Source of the DNA: Roridomyces roridus
Taxonomy: Eukaryota > Basidiomycota > Agaricomycetes > Agaricales > Mycenaceae
NCBI GenBank assembly: GCA_029378245.1
Contig: JARKIF010000041.1
Span: forward strand, 402,707 to 466,706
Reading direction: 5' to 3'
Length of the DNA: 64,000 nt
Shown: in pieces, positions 56,139 to 64,000 of the stretch
Position numbering within the stretch: the stretch's first letter is position 1
How the letters are laid out: every line of letters begins with the position of its first letter
Translations under genes and position numbers: made by a program
Notes under the pieces: generated by a model
The model's input: only the letters and a program-made list of their open reading frames with translations
Told to the model about the DNA's origin: nothing
Database searches by the model: none

Positions 56139-56246
56139 CGACACTGGCATGATTCGAACATGCGCCCAACAAGTGGAACAGATGGATGTAGGATAAAGCT
56201 TCTCTATGATTCGAATCTGTCGCGTTAACCACTCCGCCACAGTGCC
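56139..56246 (-). tRNA. tRNA-Ser(CGA) with intron
   Basis: Full cloverleaf on the minus strand: acceptor GGCACTG/CAGTGTC (one G-U), D arm GCG-GAGTGGTTAA-CGC with a good A box, anticodon stem ACAGA/TCTGT, loop TTCGAA then an intron of about 26 nt (starting TCATAGAG, ending ACATCC) and A. A class II variable arm (CCA/TGG stem) and T arm GCATG-TTCGAAT-CATGC follow. The discriminator is G, as required for serine tRNAs. The intron is at the standard position after base 37. This is the only tRNA in the window I believe is functional. Confidence 0.92.
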
Positions 56247-56676
56247 AATAGCGGCGAAGAATCTATGTGAGCTCCCTCAATCCACAACGCTCGCGATGCC
56301 TGTGTTTCGGAGGCCGATCGACGACCCACCTTTCGTGCCGTGGTGGCTTTCAAGTCTGAGTTGAATTATCGGTTGAATTGATTCTGGACAAAGGAAATCC
56401 AAGAAACATAATGATTAGGACAAAGTGACAGCACAGTGGATTCCGAACAGACTCACGCGACACCTGTAAATTCCGGCGAGTGAAGCACGACCCTAGCAGG
56501 CCCAAGTACGCAACACACCCACGAGAATATTTTGTGGGATCAAATAAGAGTGGCGGCGAGAATAACAGATTTAGTAGGAGAAACTGCGGCAGCCGTACAG
56601 AAATAATACCACTCCAGACTGCAGCGCACTTCCGTCCCTACTCCCAATCAGCCAACGCCGCACCTTTGGTGATAAA
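56247..56676. other. Intergenic, nothing recognised
   Basis: Lies between the tRNA (5' flank on this side) and the F-box-like gene's 3' end. No box or repeat I can name. Confidence 0.3.
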
Positions 56677-57054
56677 TCAGCCATATTTTCCACAGCAAGA
56701 AACAAAAGTGTACAAACGTCGCCACTGTGTCAAACGCAGCAACCCACGCTCATCCAGAGCCGTCAAATACGACCGGGTCGTCGCCTCATATTCCGAGAAC
56801 GACCTGTTACCGGCTGGAATAAGCCTGATTTCCACCGTCTTCAAGGATTTCAACCGCGGGATGGCCGTGTCGATGGTATGGTTGAGCAATGCCTCCTGAG
56901 CAGCGTCTGGCACCGCCGACACCGTGTCAAAGGCCATCGTCTCGAGTCGAGAGTCCTGTGGAAACCCTTTAAACACGGTCATCATCGCCGAGTTCAAAAC
57001 CAGCGTGAAGATGCGGAGTGAGCGAAGGTTTTGTGTCAGCAGTGGAGTCGCAAT

Positions 57055-57464
57055 TAGGGATGGGCACCGTGCCGTACATACGGCAGTACGGTACGGTACG
57101 GTCCGGTACGGCCGTACCCGTACTGGCTCTCGAGGCAAGAAGTACGGTACGGTGAGTCGCCGTACCGTACCCGTACTGAGCCGTACTGGCATGCCGAGGA
57201 TCGGCAGCTCTCCGTTACCGTCTAAACCGCGTGGAATGTTGACCGGTGACATCCTGAAACATGCCGGTAGGCCTTTTGCGCCCCCCGCGCTGTTTTGGGT
57301 CGCCACGAGCGCTGCCGGCGTCTCGGCTACCGGGCCGAGTACGGTACGGCCGTACCCGTACTGCCTCCTCGAGCTCCCCAATACGGTACGGTTACGGTCC
57401 GGAAAGCGCCGTACTCCGCCGTAAAAGTACGGTCGTACCGTATACGGTACGGTGCCGATCCCTA
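57055..57464. mobile_element. 410-bp hAT-type MITE (TAGGGAT ends)
   Basis: Inverted ends TAGGGATGGGCACCGTGCCG and, from the other side, TAGGGATCGGCACCGTACCG. Flanked on both sides by the 8-base duplication GTCGCAAT (57047-57054 and 57465-57472). Inside are many GTACGG/CCGTAC repeats on both strands, as subterminal motifs. No transposase. An 8-bp target and TAGGG-type ends fit the hAT superfamily. It lies in the coding exon of the F-box-like gene. Confidence 0.88.
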
Positions 57465-57602
57465 GTCGCAATCTCGCCGCTTGGAGAAAACATCCCAAGA
57501 TCTCGGATGTTATCGGACATCGGCGGCTGGCAAACCGCACGCCTCCACTGGTTGTCGACCCCCAGCCACGATGTGAGCGAGGTAACGCGAGACAAGTTGA
57601 TC

Positions 57603-58106
57603 CAAGGGGGCATCGGGATCGGAAAATCGTACCGGGGAGGGGGGGGGGGGGTCTCGAGCGGCCTCGAAAAAACTTCTACCCTATATTACTGGGCTCGTTC
57701 TGGGGGCTTTGGAGCACCTTCTCACACATATGGATAGTAGTAAAACATCTTGCTTAGGACTACAAACCCTGAGAGCCTTTGAACGATCAAAATTTCCAAA
57801 TTGGGAACGGTATATTACATAATACATCACAGCTCTTCCGATATTTATTCACAAGTAGTGAAGATTATTGCTCAGGGTGGTCATGACAGTGTAGAATACA
57901 CCCTGGCATCTCCGGAAACATGTTGGTTCATGTCCTATTGACATTGGTTGTTCGGAGCCAGGCGGACCGCCGCTGATGTCACATGACTGTGGGAATGATC
58001 TGCCTTATATAGTAGGGGAGGGGGGGGGGGGGGGGGGGGGGTCCAGCCAAGGTCGAAAAAATCTTTTCGACCCTATATCCGATTTTCGGATCCCGATGCC
58101 CCCTTG
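57603..58106. mobile_element. 504-bp hAT-type MITE with poly-G ends
   Basis: Inverted ends CAAGGGGGCATCGGGATC followed by GAAAATCG on both sides (one difference in 27). Flanked by the 8-base duplication AGTTGATC (57595-57602 and 58107-58114). Just inside each end is a G run on the same (plus) strand: 13 G at 57639-57651 and 22 G at 58020-58041. These could form G-quadruplexes and are prone to length errors. No coding capacity. Fits a hAT-type non-autonomous element. Confidence 0.88.
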
Positions 58107-58842
58107 AGTTGATCGCAGGATTCACCAGGTAGAGGCAGAACGGCTGTCCGCAGATTGATGACATGCTGAGCGATTCAAGCCGTGGCCGCCATGGCTTGGA
58201 CTCGGGCCAAGGCTCGTGCTTGCTCCCCTCTTGTGCAAAGAAGACGCGTCCAAGCGTCAATGATTTCAAGGAGGTCGCTTCGCTGAAGAGCGACAACAAC
58301 TCCTTGGGCGAATGTATCAAAAGCCCCCGGATATGCACCGACTCTAGATGCGGCGAGGAGAATATGACGGTCAGGGCAGATTTGAGCGAGCGGCCGAACT
58401 TGTCCCAATTCATTGTGAATTGCCCGACTGCGTTCCAGCTCAACGGCGATTCTTCGACAATCGATATGCGTTTGAGCCGGATGAGGGCAGGGAGAACGAG
58501 TGCAAGCGTCCTGCCGGACATGACCCAGGTAGGACGGCGCTCGGAAGTGTAGGAGCCCTCTGCGTCAATGGCGAATGACGTCTCGGAGCCCACCAGCACA
58601 ATCCGCAGCTCGTGTACGAGGGTCGCCAAGTGAGGTGACGAGGCGATTGTTTTCTGGAACTTTTGGCACGGATTGGGCCCGCTTTTGTCTGGAGTCGGGG
58701 GTAGGATTTCGATCTTTTTGAAGAGATGGACCTGTGTGGGCCGTACGAATGGGCGCTCAGCGAGCGAGCAGGATCTGAGGCTTTCCTTGTCGTCCGCGAT
58801 GTTCTGGACGACGAGATCCACCAGTTCTTGCGGGAGCGGCAT

Positions 58843-59592
58843 TTTCCGAGTCCGGTCACCGGTGTTCTCTGCAGCTTGTCTGCAGCCCTGACATCCACGG
58901 ATCTTGCAGCTGAGATTGAGCTGGATAATCTGAGCAACACGAGCCTTGGATTTCCCCAAGATGTCCCAGTTTGACCCGGGGCCACCGAGAAAATCGGAGG
59001 AAAAGTGCTACCTGCGACTTAATGTCCGACAAGACCCTGTCTGGATTCGAACCAGAGAAAGAGAGACCGCGTTGCTCTTAGGAACTGGATCATCTGCATT
59101 TGCGTGCACGCAACGGGAGTACCGACACAGTCTGCACAGAAATGGACACTCTGAACCCAAGCCTGCCAAAAGCCCGGGCAGCAATATGCCATGCAGGTTT
59201 AGAACACGGCGCGCTGCGAGTTTTTTCTGTCTCACTATGACCGAGGGCCTTCCGAGGTCACCGAGCCAAAATTAATCCAGTCTGCAATGATCATGTAAAC
59301 TCCGTCTGGACTCGAACCAGGAACTTCAGCGCAAACGAAAGACTTATAGGTTTGCTCGAAGCACTGCACAAAGGAACTTGTATTCTATATGTACATGCCA
59401 GCGTGAACGAAATGTGTTTGAAATGTGTTTCTCCTTGCTGCCTAGGTTGATAAGCAAGCGGAAAAAGCAGCGGCGGTACAAAAGAGTTGCCTATCTTGGA
59501 ACTGGACGAGTTCGCCGACTGGATTCGAACCCGAGCATGCTGGAAGGAAGAAAGGAACCAGGGCAAGCAGCTGCGAGGCTTGTAGCTGATAC
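58843..59592. repeat. Intergenic, three tRNA-like relics
   Basis: T-arm cores on the minus strand near 59041 (TCTGG-TTCGAAT-CCAGA, followed by CAGGGTC as in the relic at 143-239), 59305 (CCTGG-TTCGAGT-CCAGA) and 59518. None has an intact partner acceptor strand and D arm. No gene seen. Confidence 0.4.
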
Positions 59593-61414
59593 CTAATACA
59601 CATATCGGAACCTGCTATTCTTCCTATCCGTAATATTCAACCACCTCTCCCTGCTGAGCAAATCCTCCTCGCTCAAATCCGAGTCCTTGCTCTCCTTCCG
59701 ACTAGAACTTCTGTCCCTCCGGCGGTTCTCGATATAATAACAAAACAAAAGACACGTCGTGAGGGCAGCTCCCGCCAACGACCCCATCACAGCCAACTTC
59801 GCCGGTCGGTAATCCGGTGCATCGCGTGGCTGGAAAGTCTGTGGGCCCATGATATTGCCAATACTGAAAGACCCGCTGACGAGTGCAGCGGCGAAGGCGC
59901 GTTTTGTGGAGCCTGCGACGTTTGCTGCTGTCCACTAGTCGAGTTGCGTCGGCGTCAGTGTCAAAGAAGTGAGCAAGATACGCACGGCGTAAAAGATGGG
60001 CAAGGGTGCGGTGATGGCGTTGACGAGGTATGCCGGCCAGACACCCCGCCTTGTTGCTCGTGGGCATGAAAGACATCAGTGCACCGCCGATGATCCTAGG
60101 CCGAGTGAGTCGCGATCGAATCTCCAAACAAATGGACAATGCTCACCCTGGGATTATGCACGCCAAAGTCCACGCCCAGCGATGTGACTGCATCCGAATG
60201 CCATAGCCGACAAGTAGTATGAAAATATTGACACGGCCCCACTAGGCATGTTCATCAACGCGGCTTGCTTCGAGTTGTACCCCAGGTGGCTGATCAGAGT
60301 GGCCGAATACGTGGTAACCACACCGCTGGGGACGGAGAGCTGCAGGAGAATCAGCGCACAAGCCTTGGAATCACGAGTTGAAATTGAAACGCACACAAAT
60401 CGTCGACAGAAGGAGCAGATAAATCTGCGGATCGCACAAGGCCTCAACGATTTCCGCCCAACGAAACTTGGTGCGATTCTCCACCCCCGTCTGGTTGACG
60501 CTAACATGCCTCAGTAGCACCACCTTTTCAACATCAGACAACCACCTCGCCTGCATTGGCGTATCCGGCAAAAACCAAACGGTCAGAAACCCAATCACCA
60601 CCGTCGCACACCCCAGCACGACAAACATGATCCGCCACCCCGCAAGCGTCACCTCTCCGGCTGTGAGATGCTGAAATCCAAACGAAATTGCCCCACCCGT
60701 AATCTGCCCGACCCCGAGCCCGAGGTACCAAAACGAGAACCGGACGGCTTGCTCGGATTTGGTGTACCACCTACTGCTTATGAGGAGGAGAGAGGGTCCG
60801 ATGGTGGCTTCGAATATGCCTACGAAGATCCGGGATGCGAGGAGGGTGTGGTAGGAGTGCGCGGCGGCGCCGCTGGCGGTGGCTACGCCCCACAGAATGA
60901 CGTTGACGCCGAGCCATTTGCCTGCGGGGAGCATTTGGAGGCAGTACGCTGGAGTGGATGATTTAGAGCATGTTTGTAGAGAGGAGAAGGCTTACTGTTG
61001 GGAATCTCGAATATGAGGTAGGCGACGAAGAAGAATGTCGCGACGTTGCTGAATTCGCTCCCGACCAATTTCAGGTCCTTGGTAAGTCCCATGACGGCGC
61101 CGTACTGAATAAATTATTTGGTGGAGACACGACGCAGTTTTGTGTGCACTCACATTGATAGCCACCTTGTCGAGGAATTGCGTCGTATAGCACAAGAACA
61201 TCAGGGAAACGATATGCCAGTCTACCTTGCGCCGTACGACCGCGATATCGACATCTGACAGCTGCGTCGATGCTCCGAGTCTGAGGGCTTCATCTCGATG
61301 GCGATCGAGGAAGGCCCAGGCCGAATCGAGGTTATCCGAAGCTGCCATGCTGCTGCTGTGATCGTTCGGGAGTGCCTCGATGCCAGGCGGTGTCTTCTCG
61401 TCGGTCGAGGACAT
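59593..61414 (-). CDS. MFS anion:cation symporter (allantoate permease / DAL5-like)
   Basis: Imports small organic acids or nitrogen compounds (allantoate, ureidosuccinate, nicotinate or similar) across the plasma membrane; the substrate cannot be read from sequence. About seven exons, 12 membrane helices, long polar N and C termini. Marks of the family: an RRKVDWHIVSLMFLCYTTQFLDKVAIN first helix, FEIPN, GKWLGVNVILWGVATA, RIFVGIFEATIGPSLLLISSRWYTKSEQ, GWRIMFVVLG, FLPDTP. Late exons: IRMQSHRWAW, GALMSFMPTSNKAG, YLVNAITAPLPIFYA, GSTKRAF, SFSIGNIMGPQTFQPRDAPDYRPAKLAV. Two single-base problems occur in homopolymers: one base short in the A run 60222-60225 and one extra in the C run 60044-60047. 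Correcting both would give a standard permease, so sequencing error is likely. Divergent from the monooxygenase. Confidence 0.88.
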
Positions 61415-61666
61415 CGCGGGGAGTGACCTTGGAGCAAGTAGGAGAGGAATTCCCTTTTAACACCGCGGCGCCTCCACTTGATGCAAGAAGGCTACCGGTA
61501 CGCTTGGCCTTCCGACTTCTACGGCGTGGACGGACCTATGACCAAGACACCAGCTCCGGATCTTGCCTGCGCAGTTCATTTAGGAGCCCCAATTCCAAGA
61601 GTGTTACGAGAGCATACAGATAAGTACTCACCGAAATTGGACCAGGCGTAATCACACACTTTGGCC
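61415..61666. promoter_or_regulatory. Shared divergent promoter
   Basis: Only 252 bases separate the start codons of the permease (minus) and the monooxygenase (plus), so they probably share control elements. No clear TATA box or factor site is seen. Confidence 0.5.
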
Positions 61667-62981
61667 ATGCAGGAATGCACACCCACCGAGTCCAATCCCG
61701 TCCTCATCATCGGTGGTGGCATCGTCGGCCTCGCTCTCGCCCAGGCGCTCAAATTGCAAAACGTCCCTTTCATCGTCTTTGAGCGCGCCCTCTGTCCTCC
61801 CCACGACACCACCGGAGGCTGGGGCATAACAATCCACTGGGCCCTCCCCGCCCTCCAAACCTGCCTCCCTGAAGCGCTCTTCGCCGCAATCGACTCGGTG
61901 CAGGTGGACCCCGCTCTGGGACGCACAAGAGCCGACACGGGCCGATTCCTCTTCCTGGACATCTCCACCGCTGGCCGCGTTACTCCATCCCACCTGCACC
62001 GCGGAAGAGAGTGAGCCGCGCAAGATTGCAGAGGCTGCTCGCTGAAGGATTGGACGTCGATCGAGTGCGGTACGGGATGAAGTTCGTTGGGTTCGCAGAG
62101 GATGGAGGGTGGTGTGGAAGCCGAGTTTGCTGACGGCTCAAAAGTGCGAGGATGTATGCTCATTGGCGCCGATGGCAGCACAAGCCGAGTGCGTCGGCTT
62201 CTCGTGGGCGAGGAAGCAGGGCGCGTGCAGCCCGTGGGCGCCAATTTTCTCGGTGTGACCGTGCGGATGACGGAGGCAGAGCTCGCTCCTCTCCGCGCCA
62301 TCGACCCACTGCTGTTCCAGGGCAGTCATCCGGATACGGGCAAGTATATGTGGTTCTCGATCCTCTCCACCCCCGAGGCGAACGGCAGCGGCTGCTGCTC
62401 CGCAGAGTACTACGAAGCCCAGATCAACATAAGCTGGCTGGGAACGAATGTCGTCCCCGCAAGCGAAAAAGAGCGACTGGCGCTGATCAAAGAGGCCGCG
62501 CGCGCCGGTACTGGATTCCACCAGACGTTCCGTGATGCAATCGAGGGCATTTCGGAGGATACAATGGTTGTGGAGGTCAAGATAGCTGATTGGCCGACGG
62601 TGAGATGGGTGCCGTGTGGTGGACGGGTCACACTTACGGGGGATGCCGCACATGCGATGACGATGTGTGAGGAATCCCGCCGTTACATTTGGCTTTGAAC
62701 TAACGCGATGAGTGTTAGATCGTGGAGAGGCCGCTAACCACGGCATAACAGACGTCGCTCACCTGGCCGAGCAATTGCGATTATGGCAGGAGGGCAAGAA
62801 GACGCGAGCTGAGGCTGTGGGGGAATACGAGGATGAGATGATCCCGAGGGCATATCAGGCTGTTCTGCTGAGCAGGCAGGCGTGTCTCGATGCCCACGAC
62901 GTGAGGAACTTGCAACCGGACAGCCCATTGGTGAGCAAAAGAGCCACACTGAGAACTCCGGGCGTTAGAATATCTGGATAG
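61667..62981 (+). CDS. FAD-dependent monooxygenase (salicylate-hydroxylase type)
   Basis: Hydroxylates an aromatic or polyketide-like substrate with NAD(P)H and O2. Marks: dinucleotide-binding GGGIVGLALAQALK at residues about 16-29, the RARLQRLL segment, VRGCMLIGADGSTSRVRR, and LTGDAAHAMTM for FAD binding. One intron (donor GTGAGG near 62666, acceptor TTAG near 62719) joins MTM to YRGEAANHGITDV; the end is LTRQ-type sequence closing at 62981. The frame shifts twice: after DISTA (one base short near 61971, before PRYSIPPAPRKRVSRARL) and after GFAED (one base extra near 62103-62109, before GGVEAEFADGSK). Either it is a young pseudogene or the assembly has errors. It is divergent from the permease and convergent with the nicotinamidase fragment 41 bases away. 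The ATG at 61667 is the first in frame. Confidence 0.8.
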
Positions 62982-63022
62982 CAAAAAGTAGTACAACAAG
63001 TTTCAGTATCAACACGTACAAC

Positions 63023-63634
63023 TCAATTCAAGACATCCTTGCATTCCACAAACCCGATGCCCGTCATCCCAGCCTTGACACCCGGCCAGCCCGAAGGATC
63101 GACGGCCTTGGTCGCGTCCTCGATGATGAAGGTCGTGTATCCCTCTTTCGCCGCATCTTCCGCCGTCGCCTTGACGCAGTAGTCGGCTGCCAGACCCACG
63201 ACATACACGGTGCCCACGCTCCTTTCCTTGAGGTAGTCGGGGAGCGCACTGCGGGCAAATGGTGCTATGGTACTCGGCCCTTGACGGAGGTTGTCAAAGG
63301 GGGCATAGAAAGCTGAGTACATCTCCACACGCGAGTCCTGTCCCTTCTCGATAATCTTCCAATCGGCGTCCTTTTCGACCTTGCCCATGTCGACATCAAG
63401 ACCCGCGACGAGCTCCGCGCCTTTGGTCCCCTGCACGCAATGCACGGGCCACAGCCGCGTCTCATAGGTCTGCGACGCGTCGTCGGGGTTCACGATCGTC
63501 GTAAAGGACTCGAACGGCTTCTGCTCGGGGGGTTTCGCAAAGGAGATGTGATCCGCAGGATGCCAGTCCTTGGTAGCGATCTTGACGTCGAATTTAGAGG
63601 ATTCACAGCGGCAGTTCAACAATAAACGGCCCAT
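63023..63634 (-). pseudogene. PNC1: Nicotinamidase, 5'-truncated
   Basis: Nicotinamidase turns nicotinamide into nicotinate in NAD salvage. The minus strand holds the family's middle and C-terminal parts: FDVKIATKDWHPADHISFA (metal-site Asp and His), LWPVHCVQGTKGAEL, and VVGLAADYCVKATAEDAAKEGY with the catalytic Cys, ending FVECKDVLN. The N-terminal strand with the catalytic Asp (DVQxDF region) is missing. Upstream of about 63610 the sequence is unrelated (MGRLLLNCRCESS). It is either a truncated relic or a gene whose first exon has been displaced by the sequence on the right edge. The catalytic triad is incomplete as it stands. Confidence 0.75.
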
Positions 63635-64000
63635 TTTAATTAGCCGCCCTTCCGAAGGTTTGGCGAACAAATAAGGCTGGGCCGAAATTCAATTGGATAC
63701 ATTTGGTTTAGCCTAGATCCGAATCAGAGCCGAATTTCGGCCTTTCATGTCGCGAATAAACAAATTTCAAACCTAGAATGAGAACACCATTGTGTGCATC
63801 GAAAGCTATTGCGATGCATTGGACAAAAACGGCCTCCAAGTCAATGCCCAAACGGCAAATAATCTGTCCATCAAAGTGCAACCTTAAAGTCCGGAAATCA
63901 CGTTCAATATGGGGGCCGCTTTTACGCAAAGTATGTAATAGGATTTCGAGGCCGCCGAAATCTCCGTGGAAACTCAAGATTTCGAACCCATCAAACTACT
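63635..64000. other. Unidentified sequence at the window edge
   Basis: A minus-strand frame (63977-63708, starting MSFHGDFGGLEILLHTLRK and containing RLGIDLEAVFVQC) is open but begins near the window edge and matches nothing I recognise. AT-richer than its neighbours. It may belong to a mobile element that truncated the nicotinamidase gene. Confidence 0.25.

Larger units (their letters stand above)
56677..58842 (-). pseudogene. F-box-like gene (family C) split by two hAT MITEs
   Basis: The minus-strand frame begins MPLPQELVDLVVQNIADD (58842) and continues RSCSLAERPFV.., FKKIEILPP, WVMSGRTLALVLP, FSEATSLKSLTLGRVFF, the layout of a common agaricomycete F-box-like family. At 58114 it runs into an element (57603-58106), resumes as NLSRVTSLTSWLGVDNQW, meets a second element (57055-57464) after SPSGEIAT, and resumes as PLLTQNLRSLRIF to the stop at 56677. 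Leaving out each element plus one 8-base target copy (512 and 418 bases) restores one frame of about 411 codons. The gene was therefore intact when the elements arrived. A longer frame upstream of 58842 starts at TTG and is not used. Confidence 0.88.

Noticed and set aside
58843..58959. N-terminal extension of the F-box-like gene
   Set aside because: The extended frame starts at TTG. The ATG at 58842 matches the usual MPLPQEL start.
59593..63634. Possible catabolic or secondary-metabolite gene cluster (permease, monooxygenase, nicotinamidase)
   Set aside because: Only two plausible partners share a promoter; the third is truncated, and no backbone enzyme or regulator is nearby.
1..64000. CRISPR array, rRNA, riboswitch, phage or plasmid origin
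   Set aside because: No spaced identical repeats, rRNA cores or prokaryotic signals; the genome is clearly fungal.

Overview
The window is nuclear DNA of a filamentous basidiomycete, most likely an agaricomycete. Genes carry many short (about 45-75 nt) GT-AG introns. The families are typical of mushrooms: laccase, MYND/zinc-finger proteins, expanded F-box-like proteins, a ricin-B-like small secreted protein, a DAL5-type permease. Small repeats are abundant. No rRNA, CRISPR or prokaryotic operon structure is seen. Coordinates below come from manual splicing and reading of the sequence; no database search was run.

Layout. 1-2.5 kb is gene-free and full of tRNA T-arm-like relics. 2.5-11.2 kb holds TDP1 (DNA repair), a small secreted protein (SSP-A), a relic of an unnamed gene (gene X), a long inverted-repeat element and an intronless F-box-like gene. 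11.4-12.1 kb is a ricin-B-like secreted protein. 12.1-16.5 kb has no gene I can support. 16.5-17.8 kb is a C2H2 zinc-finger protein. 17.9-22.4 kb repeats the 2.5-11.2 kb block in inverted order: F-box-like fragment, gene X, SSP upstream region, TDP1 fragment. 24.0-27.9 kb is a further inverted copy of the SSP-TDP1 part, and a third SSP lies at 28.8 kb. A second ricin-B-like gene is at 29.7 kb. Two 440-residue F-box paralogues lie in opposite orientation at 31.3 and 39.3 kb, around methylmalonate-semialdehyde dehydrogenase (34.5 kb) and a hypothetical gene split by a MITE (37.5-39.0 kb). Then follow a broken F-box gene (41.8 kb), a MYND protein (43.8 kb), laccase (47.8 kb), a very cysteine-rich small protein (50.6 kb), a damaged four-helix membrane protein (54.0 kb), an intron-containing tRNA-Ser(CGA) (56.1 kb), an F-box-like gene broken by two hAT-type MITEs (56.7-58.8 kb), a divergent permease/monooxygenase pair (59.6-63.0 kb) and a 5'-truncated nicotinamidase (63.0 kb).

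The main result is structural. One gene neighbourhood has been duplicated in inverted orientation several times, with partial loss of each copy. Miniature transposons with readable target-site duplications then landed in it and in nearby genes. Five elements have flanks that can be dated relative to their hosts. In two genes, removal of the elements plus one target-site copy restores an open reading frame. Several otherwise good genes (permease, monooxygenase, laccase) carry single-base indels, some in homopolymers. These may be assembly errors rather than pseudogenes.
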